DNA from: Kitasatospora sp. MAP12-44
Lineage (GTDB): Bacteria > Actinomycetota > Actinomycetes > Streptomycetales > Streptomycetaceae
DNA: 64,000 bases
Assembly: GCF_029892095.1 (NCBI RefSeq)
Contig: NZ_JARZAE010000004.1
Coordinates: 4,588,001-4,652,000 of the forward strand
Direction: 5' to 3'
The translations under genes were made by a program, and so were the position numbers. Shown in pieces: positions 25,131-34,643 of the stretch (positions are counted from its first letter, which is position 1; each line of letters begins with the position of its first letter). Below the pieces are notes generated by a model, which saw only the letters and a program-made list of their open reading frames with translations, did no database searches and was not told the origin of the DNA.

Positions 25131-25939
25131 GCGACCTCGACACCACGATCGACGTCCCCGACTCGATCCCTGTACCTGTACCCGTCCCCGTCCCGTCGTC
25201 GCGGCGGCCCGGGTTCGCGCTGCGCGTCGCCGCCGCGGTGGTCGCGGCAGCGCTGGCGGGGGTGATCATCGGCGTCGGCATCATCAAGGTGAAGTACGAC
25301 GGCACCCCGCAGGCCGCCGCCGCCACCGCGCCGACCGCGGCACCCGCCACCGGCCGGCCGCTCCCGTACGGTGCCCAGGCGAACGGCACCCACTTCGGTT
25401 CGCTGAGCGACCTGCTGCTCCCCGTCCCCACCGGCTACAAGCCGGGCCCGGACGACGGCGCCGACGGCAACGACAGCGTGCTGACGCCGGAACAGCTCGC
25501 CGCCGACCTGGACGACAGCGTCAAGGACCTGCCCAAGACCGAGCGGGACAAGGCCAAGGCCGTCCTGCAGGGGTTGAAGGAGAAGGGCGAGGGCGTCCGT
25601 ACCTACCGCTCGACCAACGGCGACATGGCGCTCTACCTGCGGATCAACCAGTTCAACCAGCAGTCGGTGGAGGCGGAGAACGCCTTTGAGGCCGCGATGG
25701 GTTCGGAGACCGGGCTGTTCCGGCTGGGACCGCAGGTGCCGGGGCATCCGGAGGCGCACTGCTTCCTGCCGCCGGAGGATCCGGGCGAGCCGATCGACGA
25801 GCTGGACTGCACGGCCGCCGTCGGCGACCTGCTGGTGAGCCTGCACGTCGAGGGCGTCGCGCCGCTGCCCAAGGCCGAGGCCGTGTCCGTCTTCCGTCAG
25901 CAGCTCGACCGGCTGGCCCTTCCCGGAGCGTCCGCATGA
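25127..25939 (+). CDS. Envelope protein paralogue 3
   Basis: 270 residues. Short leader with Val/Pro repeats (IPVPVPVPVP), span at about 28-52 (RVAAAVVAAALAGVIIGVGII), Ala/Thr linker, extracellular domain from about 85 beginning GSLSDLLLPVPTGYKPGPDDG. Two Cys (AHCFLPP, LDCTAAV) may pair. DGADGNDSVLTPEQLAADLDD is similar to the YGSADGMALTMDDLTKEYSD segment of paralogue 1. ATGA overlaps on both sides give tight co-translation. Confidence 0.75.
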   Translation: MSDLDTTIDVPDSIPVPVPVPVPSSRRPGFALRVAAAVVAAALAGVIIGVGIIKVKYDGTPQAAAATAPTAAPATGRPLPYGAQANGTHFGSLSDLLLPVPTGYKPGPDDGADGNDSVLTPEQLAADLDDSVKDLPKTERDKAKAVLQGLKEKGEGVRTYRSTNGDMALYLRINQFNQQSVEAENAFEAAMGSETGLFRLGPQVPGHPEAHCFLPPEDPGEPIDELDCTAAVGDLLVSLHVEGVAPLPKAEAVSVFRQQLDRLALPGASA

Positions 25940-26931
25940 GCGACCACAACCCCAACGAGCTGCCCCTCAGCGAGCAGACCGCCGGCGACGCGAACCCCGG
26001 CGACCCGAACCCCGTCGCTCCCGGCCAGGAACTGACGGCCGATGAACTGCTGGCCAACGAGCTGCCGGCCGATGAGTTGCCGGCCAACGAGCCCGCGCCC
26101 CGCCGCCGCCCGCAGCGCGCAAGCCTGCTCCGCTGGGGCGCTGCCGTGCTGCTCTTCGTGGTCGGCGGCACGGCCACGGCCTTCGCCGTCACCGCACCCG
26201 CCCGCACCGACCTCCCGGGTCTGGCCACGCCGAACGACGGCCGCTACGCGTTCGCCCCGCTGACGCTGCCTCCGCTGCCGCCCGGCAGGCTGTCGCCGTC
26301 CGACGACACGGTCGGCAACCGGCACTACGCGGACCTCCGCCAGCTGGTGCTGGCCGCCCCCAAGGGCGCGATCACGCCCACCACCGCGCCCACCCCCGCG
26401 GCGCCCACCCCCGCGGCGCCGTCGAAGGCGCCCGTCTCCCCGGCCCCGCCGTCCCCGTCCCCGTCCGCATCCGCGCAGCAGCCCACCGCGCTCTGGGCCG
26501 CCTGCGCCGACTACGCCAAGCTGGACGCCAACCCGCCCCGCGTGCAGGTGATCGTCACTGAGAACGCCTGCCGCGCCGCCGCCACCCGGGTCTGGACCGC
26601 CCCTGACGGCACCCGGACCGAGCTCTGGCTGCAGAGCTTCGGTTCGTTCGACGAGGCGCACCAGTACTACACCGAGATCACCGAAAACGGTGTGCCGAAC
26701 GCCGTCCCGCTGCCGCTGCTGGCGCCGGAGGACGGCACGCTCACCGGCCTGTCGGACGACTACCCGCGGGCGAGCGGCACGATCGCCCCCGGCGGCAAGC
26801 TGCCGATCGGCCGGTACGCCTACCTGGTAGCGGGCGACGTCGTGGCGACCGTGGTGATGTCCAACCCGGCCGGCGTCCTCGACCAGCCGTTCCAGCAGGT
26901 CGTCACCCTCCAGTCGGACCTCCTGAACTGA
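25936..26931 (+). CDS. Envelope protein paralogue 4
   Basis: 331 residues. Acidic leader with a repeated ELLANELPADELPANE pattern, RRRPQR stop, span at about 61-82, then HYADLRQLVLAAPKGAI (about 132-150), a Pro/Ala/Ser stretch and a C-terminal domain of about 150 residues with two Cys (WAACADY, NACRAA). Same architecture as the three genes before it but the most diverged. Ends the operon before a terminator hairpin at 26966. Confidence 0.75.
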   Translation: MSDHNPNELPLSEQTAGDANPGDPNPVAPGQELTADELLANELPADELPANEPAPRRRPQRASLLRWGAAVLLFVVGGTATAFAVTAPARTDLPGLATPNDGRYAFAPLTLPPLPPGRLSPSDDTVGNRHYADLRQLVLAAPKGAITPTTAPTPAAPTPAAPSKAPVSPAPPSPSPSASAQQPTALWAACADYAKLDANPPRVQVIVTENACRAAATRVWTAPDGTRTELWLQSFGSFDEAHQYYTEITENGVPNAVPLPLLAPEDGTLTGLSDDYPRASGTIAPGGKLPIGRYAYLVAGDVVATVVMSNPAGVLDQPFQQVVTLQSDLLN

Positions 26932-26965
26932 CAGTCAGGCAAGCCGGACTGACAGTCAGACCAAC

Positions 26966-26994
26966 GCCGGGCTTCCCCTAAGGGGAGGCCCGGC
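26966..26994 (+). terminator. Hairpin terminator after envelope protein operon
   Basis: 14-bp stem GCCGGGCTTCCCCT / AGGGGAGGCCCGGC with one G-U pair and a minimal loop. Two CTGACAGTCAG dyads (26933 and 26949 region) precede it. Confidence 0.65.
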
Positions 26995-27061
26995 CGCGTC
27001 ATCCCACAGGATGACCGAGACCTCGTCATCCCAGTTCATGCGGGGGGTCGTCGGCAGCCAC

Positions 27062-27067
27062 TAGGTT
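27062..27067 (+). promoter_or_regulatory. -10 element of leaderless ABC ATPase transcript
   Basis: TAGGTT ends 6 bases before the GTG at 27074; no ribosome site is present. The downstream bases TCGGGCCGTG are the same as at the LamG gene (61537). Confidence 0.5.
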
Positions 27068-27073
27068 CGGGCC

Positions 27074-28030
27074 GTGTCCATTTCGCCCCCAGTCATCAGA
27101 ACCGATGGCCTCACCAAGCGGTTCCCCCGAGTCACCGCCCTGGACCAGCTCACCGTAGAGGTGAAGCCGGGCGTGGTCGGCCTGGTCGGGGCGAACGGCG
27201 CGGGCAAGTCCACGCTCATCAAGATCCTGCTGGGCCTGGCTCCGGCCACCGCCGGCACCGGCCAGGTCCTCGGGCTCGACGTCGCCACCGAGGGCCCGGC
27301 CATCCGCGAGCTGGTCGGCTACCTGCCCGAGCACGACTGCCTGCCGCTGGACGTGTCCGCCACCGAGTTCGTGGTGCACATGGGCCGGATGGCGGGGCTG
27401 CCGGCCGCCGCGGCACGCGAGCGGACGGCCGACACGCTGCGCCACGTCGGCCTGTACGAGGAGCGCTACCGCCCGATGGGCGGCTACTCCACCGGCATGA
27501 AGCAGCGCGTGAAGCTCGCCCAGGCACTGGTCCACGACCCGAAGTTGGTGCTGCTGGACGAGCCGACCAACGGGCTCGACCCGGCCGGCCGGGACGAGAT
27601 GCTGGCGCTGATCCGCCGGGTGCACAGCGATTTCGGCATCTCGGTGCTGGTCACCACCCACCTGCTCGGCGAGCTGGAGCGGACCTGCGACCACCTGGTG
27701 GTGATCGACGGCGGCAAGCTGCTGCGCTCGTCCTCCACCGCCTCCTTCACCGAGGCCACCCAGCTGCTGGCCGTCGAGGTCACCGACCGTCCGGGCGACG
27801 CCGGCTTCGACGCGGACGCGGCCGTTCGCGAGCGGCTGGCCGCCGCCGGGCTGAGCGTGCGGGCGGACGGCTCGCGGATCTTCCTGGTGGAGATCGCGGG
27901 TGAGGAGACCTACGACACCATCCGAGACACCGTCGCCGACCTCGGTCTCGGGCTGGTCCGCCTGGAGCAGCGCCGGCACCGCGTCTCCGAGATCTTCACC
28001 CAGGAGGCAGCCGATGTCCCTACCGCCTGA
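27074..28030 (+). CDS. ABC transporter ATP-binding protein (pair 1)
   Basis: 318 residues. Walker A GANGAGKST at 39-47, signature YSTGMKQRVKLAQAL, Walker B KLVLLDEPTNGLDP, H-loop TTHLLGELE; the last 90 residues form a C-terminal extension typical of export-type ATPases. Works with the permease encoded next (17-base overlap). A second ATPase/permease pair follows directly, so the four products may form one exporter complex or two. Substrate unknown. Confidence 0.85.
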   Translation: MSISPPVIRTDGLTKRFPRVTALDQLTVEVKPGVVGLVGANGAGKSTLIKILLGLAPATAGTGQVLGLDVATEGPAIRELVGYLPEHDCLPLDVSATEFVVHMGRMAGLPAAAARERTADTLRHVGLYEERYRPMGGYSTGMKQRVKLAQALVHDPKLVLLDEPTNGLDPAGRDEMLALIRRVHSDFGISVLVTTHLLGELERTCDHLVVIDGGKLLRSSSTASFTEATQLLAVEVTDRPGDAGFDADAAVRERLAAAGLSVRADGSRIFLVEIAGEETYDTIRDTVADLGLGLVRLEQRRHRVSEIFTQEAADVPTA

Positions 28031-28958
28031 CACCTCGACAGCCACCCGTGACCCCCGTGACCCCCGTGACGCCGAGGGCGCCGGGGTGATCCACGACATC
28101 GGCTACCGCGGCTACCAGGGCCCGCGGCTGGGCCGCTCGTACGCCACCCGCTCGCTCTACGTGCAGGGCCTGCGCGGCGCCTTCGGCCTCGGCCGGTCCG
28201 GCAAGTCCAAGGTCCTGCCGATGCTGATCGTGGCGATGATGGTGCTGCCCGCGGGCGTGCTGGTCGCGATCACGGTCATCCTGCATCGCACCGACGAGCC
28301 GGTCGACTACCCGCGCTACCTCAGCGTCTTCGGCCTCTTCGTCCAGATCTTCCTGGCCGCCCAGGCGCCGGTGCTGCTCTCCCGCGACCTGCGCTACAAC
28401 ACCGTGCCGCTGTACTTCTCGCGGCCGATCACCCGGGGCGACTACGTCCGGGCCAAGGGCGCGGCGATGGTCGTCGCGACGTTCATCGTGACGGTGCTCC
28501 CGCTGCTGGTGCTCTACCTCGGGGCGCCGCTGGCCGGTCTCAACCTGCGGTACAACACCGAGCACCTCGGCTACGGCCTGCTGGCCGCGGCGCTGTACTC
28601 GGTGGTGCTCTCCGCGGTGAGCCTGGTGATCGCCGCGAGCATGCCGCGCCGCGGCATCGGGGTCGCGGCGATCATGAGCTTCCTGGTGATCAGCGAGGTC
28701 GTCGCCGTCATCATCCAGGGCATCTCGGGCGGCCTGGACTCGGCTTCATCCTCCGCGAACAGCGGCGACTGGGCCTACCTGATCTCACCCACCGATCTGG
28801 TCGAGCGCTTCGTCAACCACGTCTGCGGCCTGACCCACGGCGAACTGGGCGGCCCCGACACCCCCGGGACGCTCGGCGCGCTGGTCTTCGGCCTGGAGAT
28901 GCTCCTCATCGTGGCGGGCGCGTACCTGCTGCTGCTGCGCCGCTACCGGAAGATCTGA
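28014..28958 (+). CDS. ABC transporter permease (pair 1)
   Basis: 314 residues from the ATG at 28014 with AGGAGG upstream. Cytoplasmic leader containing VIHDIGYRGYQGPRLGR, then about six spans. LYFSRPITRGDYVRAKGAAM is the loop seen in ABC-2-type export permeases next to the membrane entry. Paired with the ATPase upstream by overlap. Direction is likely export; nothing in the sequence fixes a substrate. Confidence 0.8.
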   Translation: MSLPPDTSTATRDPRDPRDAEGAGVIHDIGYRGYQGPRLGRSYATRSLYVQGLRGAFGLGRSGKSKVLPMLIVAMMVLPAGVLVAITVILHRTDEPVDYPRYLSVFGLFVQIFLAAQAPVLLSRDLRYNTVPLYFSRPITRGDYVRAKGAAMVVATFIVTVLPLLVLYLGAPLAGLNLRYNTEHLGYGLLAAALYSVVLSAVSLVIAASMPRRGIGVAAIMSFLVISEVVAVIIQGISGGLDSASSSANSGDWAYLISPTDLVERFVNHVCGLTHGELGGPDTPGTLGALVFGLEMLLIVAGAYLLLLRRYRKI

Positions 28959-28967
28959 GAGGGCGTC

Positions 28968-29885
28968 ATGGCCGTCATCACCATCGACAAGGTCTCCCGC
29001 TGGTTCGGCAACGTGGTCGCCGTCAATGACGTCTCGATGTCGATCGGCCCGGGTGTCACCGGGCTGCTCGGGCCGAACGGCGCCGGCAAGTCCACGCTGA
29101 TCCACCTGATGAGCGGCTTCCTCGGCCCCTCGGCGGGCACGGTCAGCCTGGACGGCGCGCCGATCTGGCGCAACCAGGAGGTGTACCGGGCGATCGGGCT
29201 CGTCCCGGAGCGGGAGTCGATGTACGACTACCTGACCGGTTGGGAGTTCGTTCTCGCCAACGCCGAACTGCACGGCCTGCCCGACCCCGGTGCCGCCGCC
29301 GAGCGCGCGATCGCCCTGGTCGAGATGGAGTACGCGCAGGAGCGCGCCGCCGGCACGTACTCCAAGGGCATGAAGCAGCGCATCAAGATGGCCTCCGCGC
29401 TGGTCCACGACCCGTCCGTGCTGCTGCTCGACGAGCCGTTCAACGGCATGGACCCGCGCCAGCGGCTGCACCTGATGGAGCTGCTGCGGCGCTTCGGCGC
29501 CGAGGGCCGTACCGTGCTCTTCTCCTCGCACATCCTGGAGGAGGTCGAGCAGCTGGCCCGGCACATCGAGGTCGTGGTGGCCGGCCGGCACGCCGCCTCG
29601 GGCGACTTCCACCAGATCCGCCGCCTGATGACGGACCGTCCGCACCGCTACCTCGTGCGGTCCAGCGACGACCGGCGACTCGCGGCGGCGCTGATCGCGG
29701 ACGCCTCCACCGCCGGGATCGAGCTGGACTGGCAGGAGCGGGCCCTGCGGATCCAGGCCATCGACTTCCAGGGCTTCACCACCCTGCTGCCCCGGGTCGC
29801 CAAGGAGGCCGGGATCCGGATCCTCACCGTCTCCCCGGCGGACGAGTCGCTGGAGAGCGTCTTCTCCTACCTCGTCTCCTCCTGA
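28968..29885 (+). CDS. ABC transporter ATP-binding protein (pair 2)
   Basis: 305 residues. Walker A GPNGAGKST at 35-43, signature YSKGMKQRIKMASAL, Walker B VLLLDEPFNGMDP, H-loop SSHILEEVEQ. Closely related in layout to the ATPase of pair 1. Follows the first permease by 9 bases and precedes a second permease, so is likely in the same transcript. Confidence 0.85.
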   Translation: MAVITIDKVSRWFGNVVAVNDVSMSIGPGVTGLLGPNGAGKSTLIHLMSGFLGPSAGTVSLDGAPIWRNQEVYRAIGLVPERESMYDYLTGWEFVLANAELHGLPDPGAAAERAIALVEMEYAQERAAGTYSKGMKQRIKMASALVHDPSVLLLDEPFNGMDPRQRLHLMELLRRFGAEGRTVLFSSHILEEVEQLARHIEVVVAGRHAASGDFHQIRRLMTDRPHRYLVRSSDDRRLAAALIADASTAGIELDWQERALRIQAIDFQGFTTLLPRVAKEAGIRILTVSPADESLESVFSYLVSS

Positions 29886-29951
29886 GCACTTGAGCAACCG
29901 AGCTCCCGAGCTCCCGAGCTCCTGAGCACCCACACCGAAAGGAAGCGTCCC

Positions 29952-30683
29952 GTGCTGCCATCCCCTGTGCACGCGACAGTCGCCCGACTGACCGTCCGCG
30001 GCCTGCTGGGCAGCCGGCGCGGCGTCCTGCTGCTGATCGTGCCGGTCCTGCTGCTGATGATGTCGGCGGTGGCGGCCGCCTCGCACGGCGACAAGCACGA
30101 TCTGACCGTCCTCATCCTGGGCCACCTGGGCCTGGGCACGCTGGTCCCGCTGCTCGGTCTGGTGGTCGGCACCGGCGTGATCGCCACCGAGATCGACGAC
30201 GGCTCGATCGTCTACCTGCTCGCCAAGCCGGTGCCCCGCTGGCGGATCGTCGCCACCAAGCTCACCGTGGCGGTCCTCACCACCTGGCTGTGCTCCGCCG
30301 TGCCGACCCTGCTGGGCGGGCTGCTGCTGTACGGGACGAAGGACGGCCTGGCTGTCGCCTTCACGCTCGGCGTCATGGTGGCGGGCGCCGCGTACAGCGC
30401 GCTCTTCCTGTTCCTCGGCATCGCCTCCCGCAACGCGGTGGTCTTCGGGCTGGCGTACGCGCTGATCTGGGAGAGCCTGATCGGCAACTTCGTCAAGGGC
30501 GCCAAGACGCTCAGCATCCAGCAGTGGGGCCTGTCCGTGGCCAAGGCGGTGGCCGCCGACGGCGCGCTCAGCGCGGAGGTGGCGCTGGGCACCGCCGTGC
30601 TGCTGCTCCTGCTGGTCAGCGTCCTGGCCACCGTGTTCGCCTCGGTCAAGCTGGCCGGCCTGACGCTCGCCTCGGACGACTGA
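29952..30683 (+). CDS. ABC transporter permease (pair 2)
   Basis: 243 residues with GTG start, AAGGAAG upstream. About six spans; VYLLAKPVPRWRIVATKLTVAVL is the ABC-2-type permease loop matching PITRGDYVRAK in pair 1. Partner of the second ATPase. The 66-base gap upstream holds three GAGCTCCC-type direct repeats. It ends convergently with the MFS gene. Confidence 0.8.
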   Translation: MLPSPVHATVARLTVRGLLGSRRGVLLLIVPVLLLMMSAVAAASHGDKHDLTVLILGHLGLGTLVPLLGLVVGTGVIATEIDDGSIVYLLAKPVPRWRIVATKLTVAVLTTWLCSAVPTLLGGLLLYGTKDGLAVAFTLGVMVAGAAYSALFLFLGIASRNAVVFGLAYALIWESLIGNFVKGAKTLSIQQWGLSVAKAVAADGALSAEVALGTAVLLLLLVSVLATVFASVKLAGLTLASDD

Positions 30684-30705
30684 CCGCGTCATAGGCCGAC
30701 CGGTC

Positions 30706-31965
30706 CTACAGCGTGCGGTTGCGCCCCGCGCCCCAACCCGCCGCGGCCGCGCAGCCCGCGAGGACCAGCAGCAGCACCAGCGGCAGCGTCCAGCTGCCGG
30801 TCAGCTGGTGCAGCGCTCCCGCGCCGACCGGCCCGGCGGCGGCGATCAGATAGCCGACCGCCTGGGTCATACCGCCCAGCTGCGCGGCACCGGCCGCACT
30901 GCCGGTGCGCAGCACGATGAAGGCCAGCGCCAGGCCGAGCGAGCCGCCCTGCGCCACGCCGAGCACGGTGGCCGAGACCCAGGCTCCGGAGACCGGGGCC
31001 AGCAGCAGGACGCTGACGCCGACCGCGTTGAGCGCGGCCATCAGCACCGCGAGCCCGCGCTGACGGGTCAGCCGGCCGGCCAGCAGCGGCACCAGGAACG
31101 CACCCGACACCTGCACCAGGTTGCTGTACGCGAAGACCAGGCCGGACTCGTCCCGGCTCATCCCGTGGTCGGCCAGGATCGTCGGCATCCAGGCGACCAG
31201 GGTGTAGACCATCAGCGAGGAGATGCCCATGAAGAGGCTGATCTGCCAGGCCAGCGGCGTCCGCCAGAGCCCGCTGATCGGCTTGGCGGCCACCGCTGCC
31301 GGCGCAGCCACCGCCGCCGGCGCCTCGGCGACCGCGGCCTGCTTCTCCTGACGCGAGCGCAGCACCTGCGGCAGCCAGGCCACCGCGGCGATCAGCGCGA
31401 GCAGCGACCAGGCGCCCAGCGAGGCCCGCCAACCGCCGCCCAGCACGTGCTCCAGCGGCACCGACGTCCCGGCCGCCAGGGTCGCGCCGACCAGCATGGT
31501 GGTCGAGTAGACCCCGGTCATCGCCGCGGCCTGCGCCGGGAACTCGCGCTTGACCAGCCCGGGCATCGACACGTTCAGGACGGCGATCGCCACGCCGATC
31601 ACCACGCAGCCCGCGTACAGCGCCGCCACCGAGGGCAGCACCCGCAGCAGCACACCGCCGCCGAGCACCAGCACCGCGCCCAGCACCACGCGCTCGGTCC
31701 CGAACCGGCGGGTCAGCCGCGGGGTGAGCGGCGCGCCCAGGCCCTGGAACAGCACCGGGATGGTGGTGATCAGCCCGCTCACGGTGGAGGACAGGCCGAA
31801 GGTGTGCTGGATCTCGCCGACCATCGGCGAGATCGCGGCCAGGCAGGCCCGCATGTTCAGCGCGACCAGCAGGATCCCGGCGAGCAGCAGGGCGGGGTGG
31901 GCGAGCTTGGTGCGGACGGCGGAGACCGGCGTGAGCACCGGCTGCGGGGCACGGGTCATCGACAT
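30706..31965 (-). CDS. MFS transporter, CynX/NimT family
   Basis: 419 residues with about 12 spans. The N-terminal part LVALNMRACLAAISPMVGEIQHTFGLSSTVSGLITTIPVLFQGLGAPL is characteristic of the CynX/NimT (cyanate/2-nitroimidazole) branch; the central loop is Ala-rich (AVAEAPAAVAAPAAVAAKP). Probably a small-molecule uptake or efflux transporter of the cytoplasmic membrane. It lies directly downstream of a FadR-type regulator on the same strand, which likely controls it. Confidence 0.85.
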   Translation of the reverse strand: MSMTRAPQPVLTPVSAVRTKLAHPALLLAGILLVALNMRACLAAISPMVGEIQHTFGLSSTVSGLITTIPVLFQGLGAPLTPRLTRRFGTERVVLGAVLVLGGGVLLRVLPSVAALYAGCVVIGVAIAVLNVSMPGLVKREFPAQAAAMTGVYSTTMLVGATLAAGTSVPLEHVLGGGWRASLGAWSLLALIAAVAWLPQVLRSRQEKQAAVAEAPAAVAAPAAVAAKPISGLWRTPLAWQISLFMGISSLMVYTLVAWMPTILADHGMSRDESGLVFAYSNLVQVSGAFLVPLLAGRLTRQRGLAVLMAALNAVGVSVLLLAPVSGAWVSATVLGVAQGGSLGLALAFIVLRTGSAAGAAQLGGMTQAVGYLIAAAGPVGAGALHQLTGSWTLPLVLLLVLAGCAAAAGWGAGRNRTL

Positions 31966-32035
31966 GGTGGTGGTGCACTTTCTGGGGACATGGCGGCGGC
32001 AGGGTGCCAGGACGGCGGACGGGACGCGCCGTGCG

Positions 32036-32767
32036 TTACTTGCGGGCCGCGAACTCGGCGAGCAGCTGCTCGACCGCGGCCGTCGGCTCGGCCAGCAGGG
32101 CGCGACACGCGACCTCGGCCAGCTCCGGGTCTCCGGTGGCGATGGCGTCGACCAGCGCCTGATGGGTGGCGACGACCACCTCGGGCATCTCGTGGTCGCC
32201 GAAGGCCGTCCGCATGGACTCGCGGACGGAGGCGCTGAAGTAGCGGTAGACCTCGGTCAGGGCGGGGTTGTGCGCGGCCTCGACGACGGCGGTGTGGAAC
32301 TCCAGGTCGTGCTCGACCGTGGCCTCCCGTCCGACCCGCTCGGCGTGGGCGGCGATCACCTCGGCCTCGCGGGCGAGCGCGGCCCGCATCCGGTCGAGGT
32401 CCTCGGAGGTGTGCCGGACGGCGGCCAGCCGGGCGGCCTCGGCCTCCAGCGCGGCGCGGACCTCCAGGACGTCGCGGACGCCCGAGCGCTGCACACCGCG
32501 CAGCACCGAGGCCGGGTCACTGGTGCTGCGGACGAAGGTGCCCTCGCCCTGGCGGGAGACCAGCATTCCGGCGTGCACCAGTACGCGGATCGCCTCGCGC
32601 ACCGTGTTGCGTCCGACCTGCAGCCGCTCGGCGAGCTCGTGCTCGGTGGGGATCTGCTCCCCGACCGCCCAGGCCCCGGCGGCGAGCTGCTCGCGGAGCT
32701 GCTCGATGGCGAGGTCCACCAGGGAGCGTCGCCCGGTGGCGCGCAGGTTGTCGTTTCCGCCGGTCAT
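32036..32767 (-). CDS. FadR-subfamily GntR transcriptional regulator
   Basis: 243 residues from the ATG at 32767 with GGAGG 8 bases upstream. N-terminal winged HTH (LVDLAIEQLREQLAAGAWAVGEQIPTEHELAERLQVGRNTVREAIRVL, about 17-65), C-terminal all-helical FCD effector domain with DVLEVRAALEAEAARLA and EFHTAVVEAAHN (metal/ligand His/Asp pattern). A TAGGAT -10 (32816-32821, reverse) stands upstream. Located before the MFS gene it probably regulates. Confidence 0.88.
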   Translation of the reverse strand: MTGGNDNLRATGRRSLVDLAIEQLREQLAAGAWAVGEQIPTEHELAERLQVGRNTVREAIRVLVHAGMLVSRQGEGTFVRSTSDPASVLRGVQRSGVRDVLEVRAALEAEAARLAAVRHTSEDLDRMRAALAREAEVIAAHAERVGREATVEHDLEFHTAVVEAAHNPALTEVYRYFSASVRESMRTAFGDHEMPEVVVATHQALVDAIATGDPELAEVACRALLAEPTAAVEQLLAEFAARK

Positions 32768-32920
32768 CACGCCACCTCCGATCCGGGTCCGAGTCAGTCG
32801 TCCGCTTGCCCGGTCATCCTACAACCATTTACTTCCAAAGTTGGGCAAGTGACGTATGGATCATGGCTTTATATGCTCCGCAGAGCTCACCGTGTCTGTC
32901 GCCGGCGAAGGGTGCATGAA

Positions 32921-34582
32921 TTGTCAGGCCAGAGGGCGGGAGCCTCCGACCGCGATGAGCAGGGGCGACCGGAGGGCCCGCGACCGACCGGTGGCCGAGC
33001 CGAGGCGAGGCGCGCCCAGGCGCGCGGCGGCAGAGGCCCGGCGGGCGGTCCGGCCGGCCGGGGTCGCAAGAAGAAGCAGCGCAGCACCAAGAAGATCGTC
33101 GCCTGGTCCGCCGCCTCGGCGATCGTGCTGATCACGGCCGCCGGCGGGATGCTCTACTACCAGCTCGACGGCAACATCAAGACCTTCGACCGGGCCGGCG
33201 TCAGCCCGGACCGCCCGGCCGACGCGCCCGCCGACGCCAACGGCAACAAGCCGGTGAACGTCCTGCTGATCGGCTCCGACTCGCGCGGCGGCGGCAACAG
33301 CCAGCTGGGCGGCGGTGGTGACGGCGGCGCCCGCTCCGACACCACGATCCTGCTGCACGTGTATGCCGACCACCAACACGCGGTCGGCATCTCGTTCCCC
33401 CGCGACTCGATGATCGAGATACCGCCCTGCCTGGTCAACGGCAAGTGGACCAGGACCCAGTCCAGCGCGATGTTCAACTCGGCGTTCGCGATGGGCGACA
33501 CTGACCAGGGCAACGCGGCCTGCACCCAGAACACCGTGGAGCACCTCACCGGCCTGCGGGTGAACCACACCATGGTGGTCGACTTCTCCGGCTTCGCCAC
33601 CATGACCAGCGCGATCGGCGGCGTCCAGGTCTGCCTGCCCAACGCGGTCTACGAGGGCGACCTGGACCCCAACCTCGGCCACAAGGGCAAGCAGATCTTC
33701 GCCAAGGGCCTGCAGGAGGTCTCCGGCCAGTCCGCGCTGGACTACGTCCGGATCCGGCACGGCATCGGCGACGGCTCGGACATCGGCCGGATCCGGCGCC
33801 AGCAGGCCTTCCTGTCCTCCATGATCAAGGACATCAAGACCAAGGGCATGGACCCGACCACGCTGCTGCCGCTGGCCAACGCCGCCACCAAGTCGCTGAC
33901 CGTGGACCCGGACCTCGATTCGGCGGCGAAGCTGATGTCCTTCGCGCTCTCGATGAAGAACATCGACCTGCACAACACCAAGTTCGTCACCGTGCCGTGG
34001 CGCTACTCCGGCCCCCGGGTGGCCTGGGTGCACCCGGACGTCGACGCCCTCTGGGGCGCCCTGAAGGCCGACCGCACCCTGGACGGCCAGGACGCCAGCG
34101 GCGGCCAGCAGCCCGACGCGAGCGCTGCGGCGTCCTCCTCCGCGTCTGCCGCGCCGCCCGCGGCCACCGACGTGAACGGCGCCGGCGCCCGGGTGATGGT
34201 CTACAACGGCACCACCACCAAGGGCCTGACCGCCGGCGCCGCCGGCCGGCTCAAGGACGCCGGGTTCACGGTCACCGGCACGGCCAACGCCGCCAACCAG
34301 AACCACGCCACCACGCTGATCCAGTACGGCAGCGCCGACGCCAAGGCCGCGCAGTCGCTGGCCCAGCTCTTCCCGGGAGCCACGCTGCAGAAGAGCAGCA
34401 CCCCCGGCCTGAGCCTGATCCTCGGCCAGGACTACGCGGCGGCCCATGGCAGTGCCCCGGCCGCCGCGACGGGTGGCGCGGCGGCTTCGGCGGCGCCCGC
34501 CCCGCTGCCGTCCAGCATCGGCGACGGCGGCCGCTCGGCCGACGACGACCCGTGCAGCAACGTCTCGTACGCCGGCGGCTGA
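32921..34582 (+). CDS. LytR-CpsA-Psr (LCP) family wall-polymer ligase with LytR_C domain
   Basis: 553 residues if translation starts at TTG 32921 (GAAGGG 8 bases upstream); GTG 32912 is also in frame. Basic Gly/Arg-rich cytoplasmic leader (1-58), span about 59-80, LCP domain about 107-310 with VNVLLIGSDSRG, ISFPRDSMIEIP, and YVRIRHGIGDGSDIGRIRRQQAF, the Arg/Asp set that binds the polyprenyl pyrophosphate. C-terminal LytR_C domain from about 425 (ARVMVYNGTTTKGLTAGAA). It attaches anionic glycopolymers to peptidoglycan on the outer face of the membrane. Confidence 0.88.
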   Translation: MSGQRAGASDRDEQGRPEGPRPTGGRAEARRAQARGGRGPAGGPAGRGRKKKQRSTKKIVAWSAASAIVLITAAGGMLYYQLDGNIKTFDRAGVSPDRPADAPADANGNKPVNVLLIGSDSRGGGNSQLGGGGDGGARSDTTILLHVYADHQHAVGISFPRDSMIEIPPCLVNGKWTRTQSSAMFNSAFAMGDTDQGNAACTQNTVEHLTGLRVNHTMVVDFSGFATMTSAIGGVQVCLPNAVYEGDLDPNLGHKGKQIFAKGLQEVSGQSALDYVRIRHGIGDGSDIGRIRRQQAFLSSMIKDIKTKGMDPTTLLPLANAATKSLTVDPDLDSAAKLMSFALSMKNIDLHNTKFVTVPWRYSGPRVAWVHPDVDALWGALKADRTLDGQDASGGQQPDASAAASSSASAAPPAATDVNGAGARVMVYNGTTTKGLTAGAAGRLKDAGFTVTGTANAANQNHATTLIQYGSADAKAAQSLAQLFPGATLQKSSTPGLSLILGQDYAAAHGSAPAAATGGAAASAAPAPLPSSIGDGGRSADDDPCSNVSYAGG

Positions 34583-34595
34583 GCCGAAACGGACA

Positions 34596-34626
34596 GGGCC
34601 CGCTGCCGGCAGTCGGCAGCGGGCCC
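34596..34626. terminator. Bidirectional hairpin terminator
   Basis: Perfect 13-bp stem (GGGCCCGCTGCCG and its complement) with loop GCAGT between convergent genes. Confidence 0.75.
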
Positions 34627-34643
34627 CACGTCGTACCAACGGC

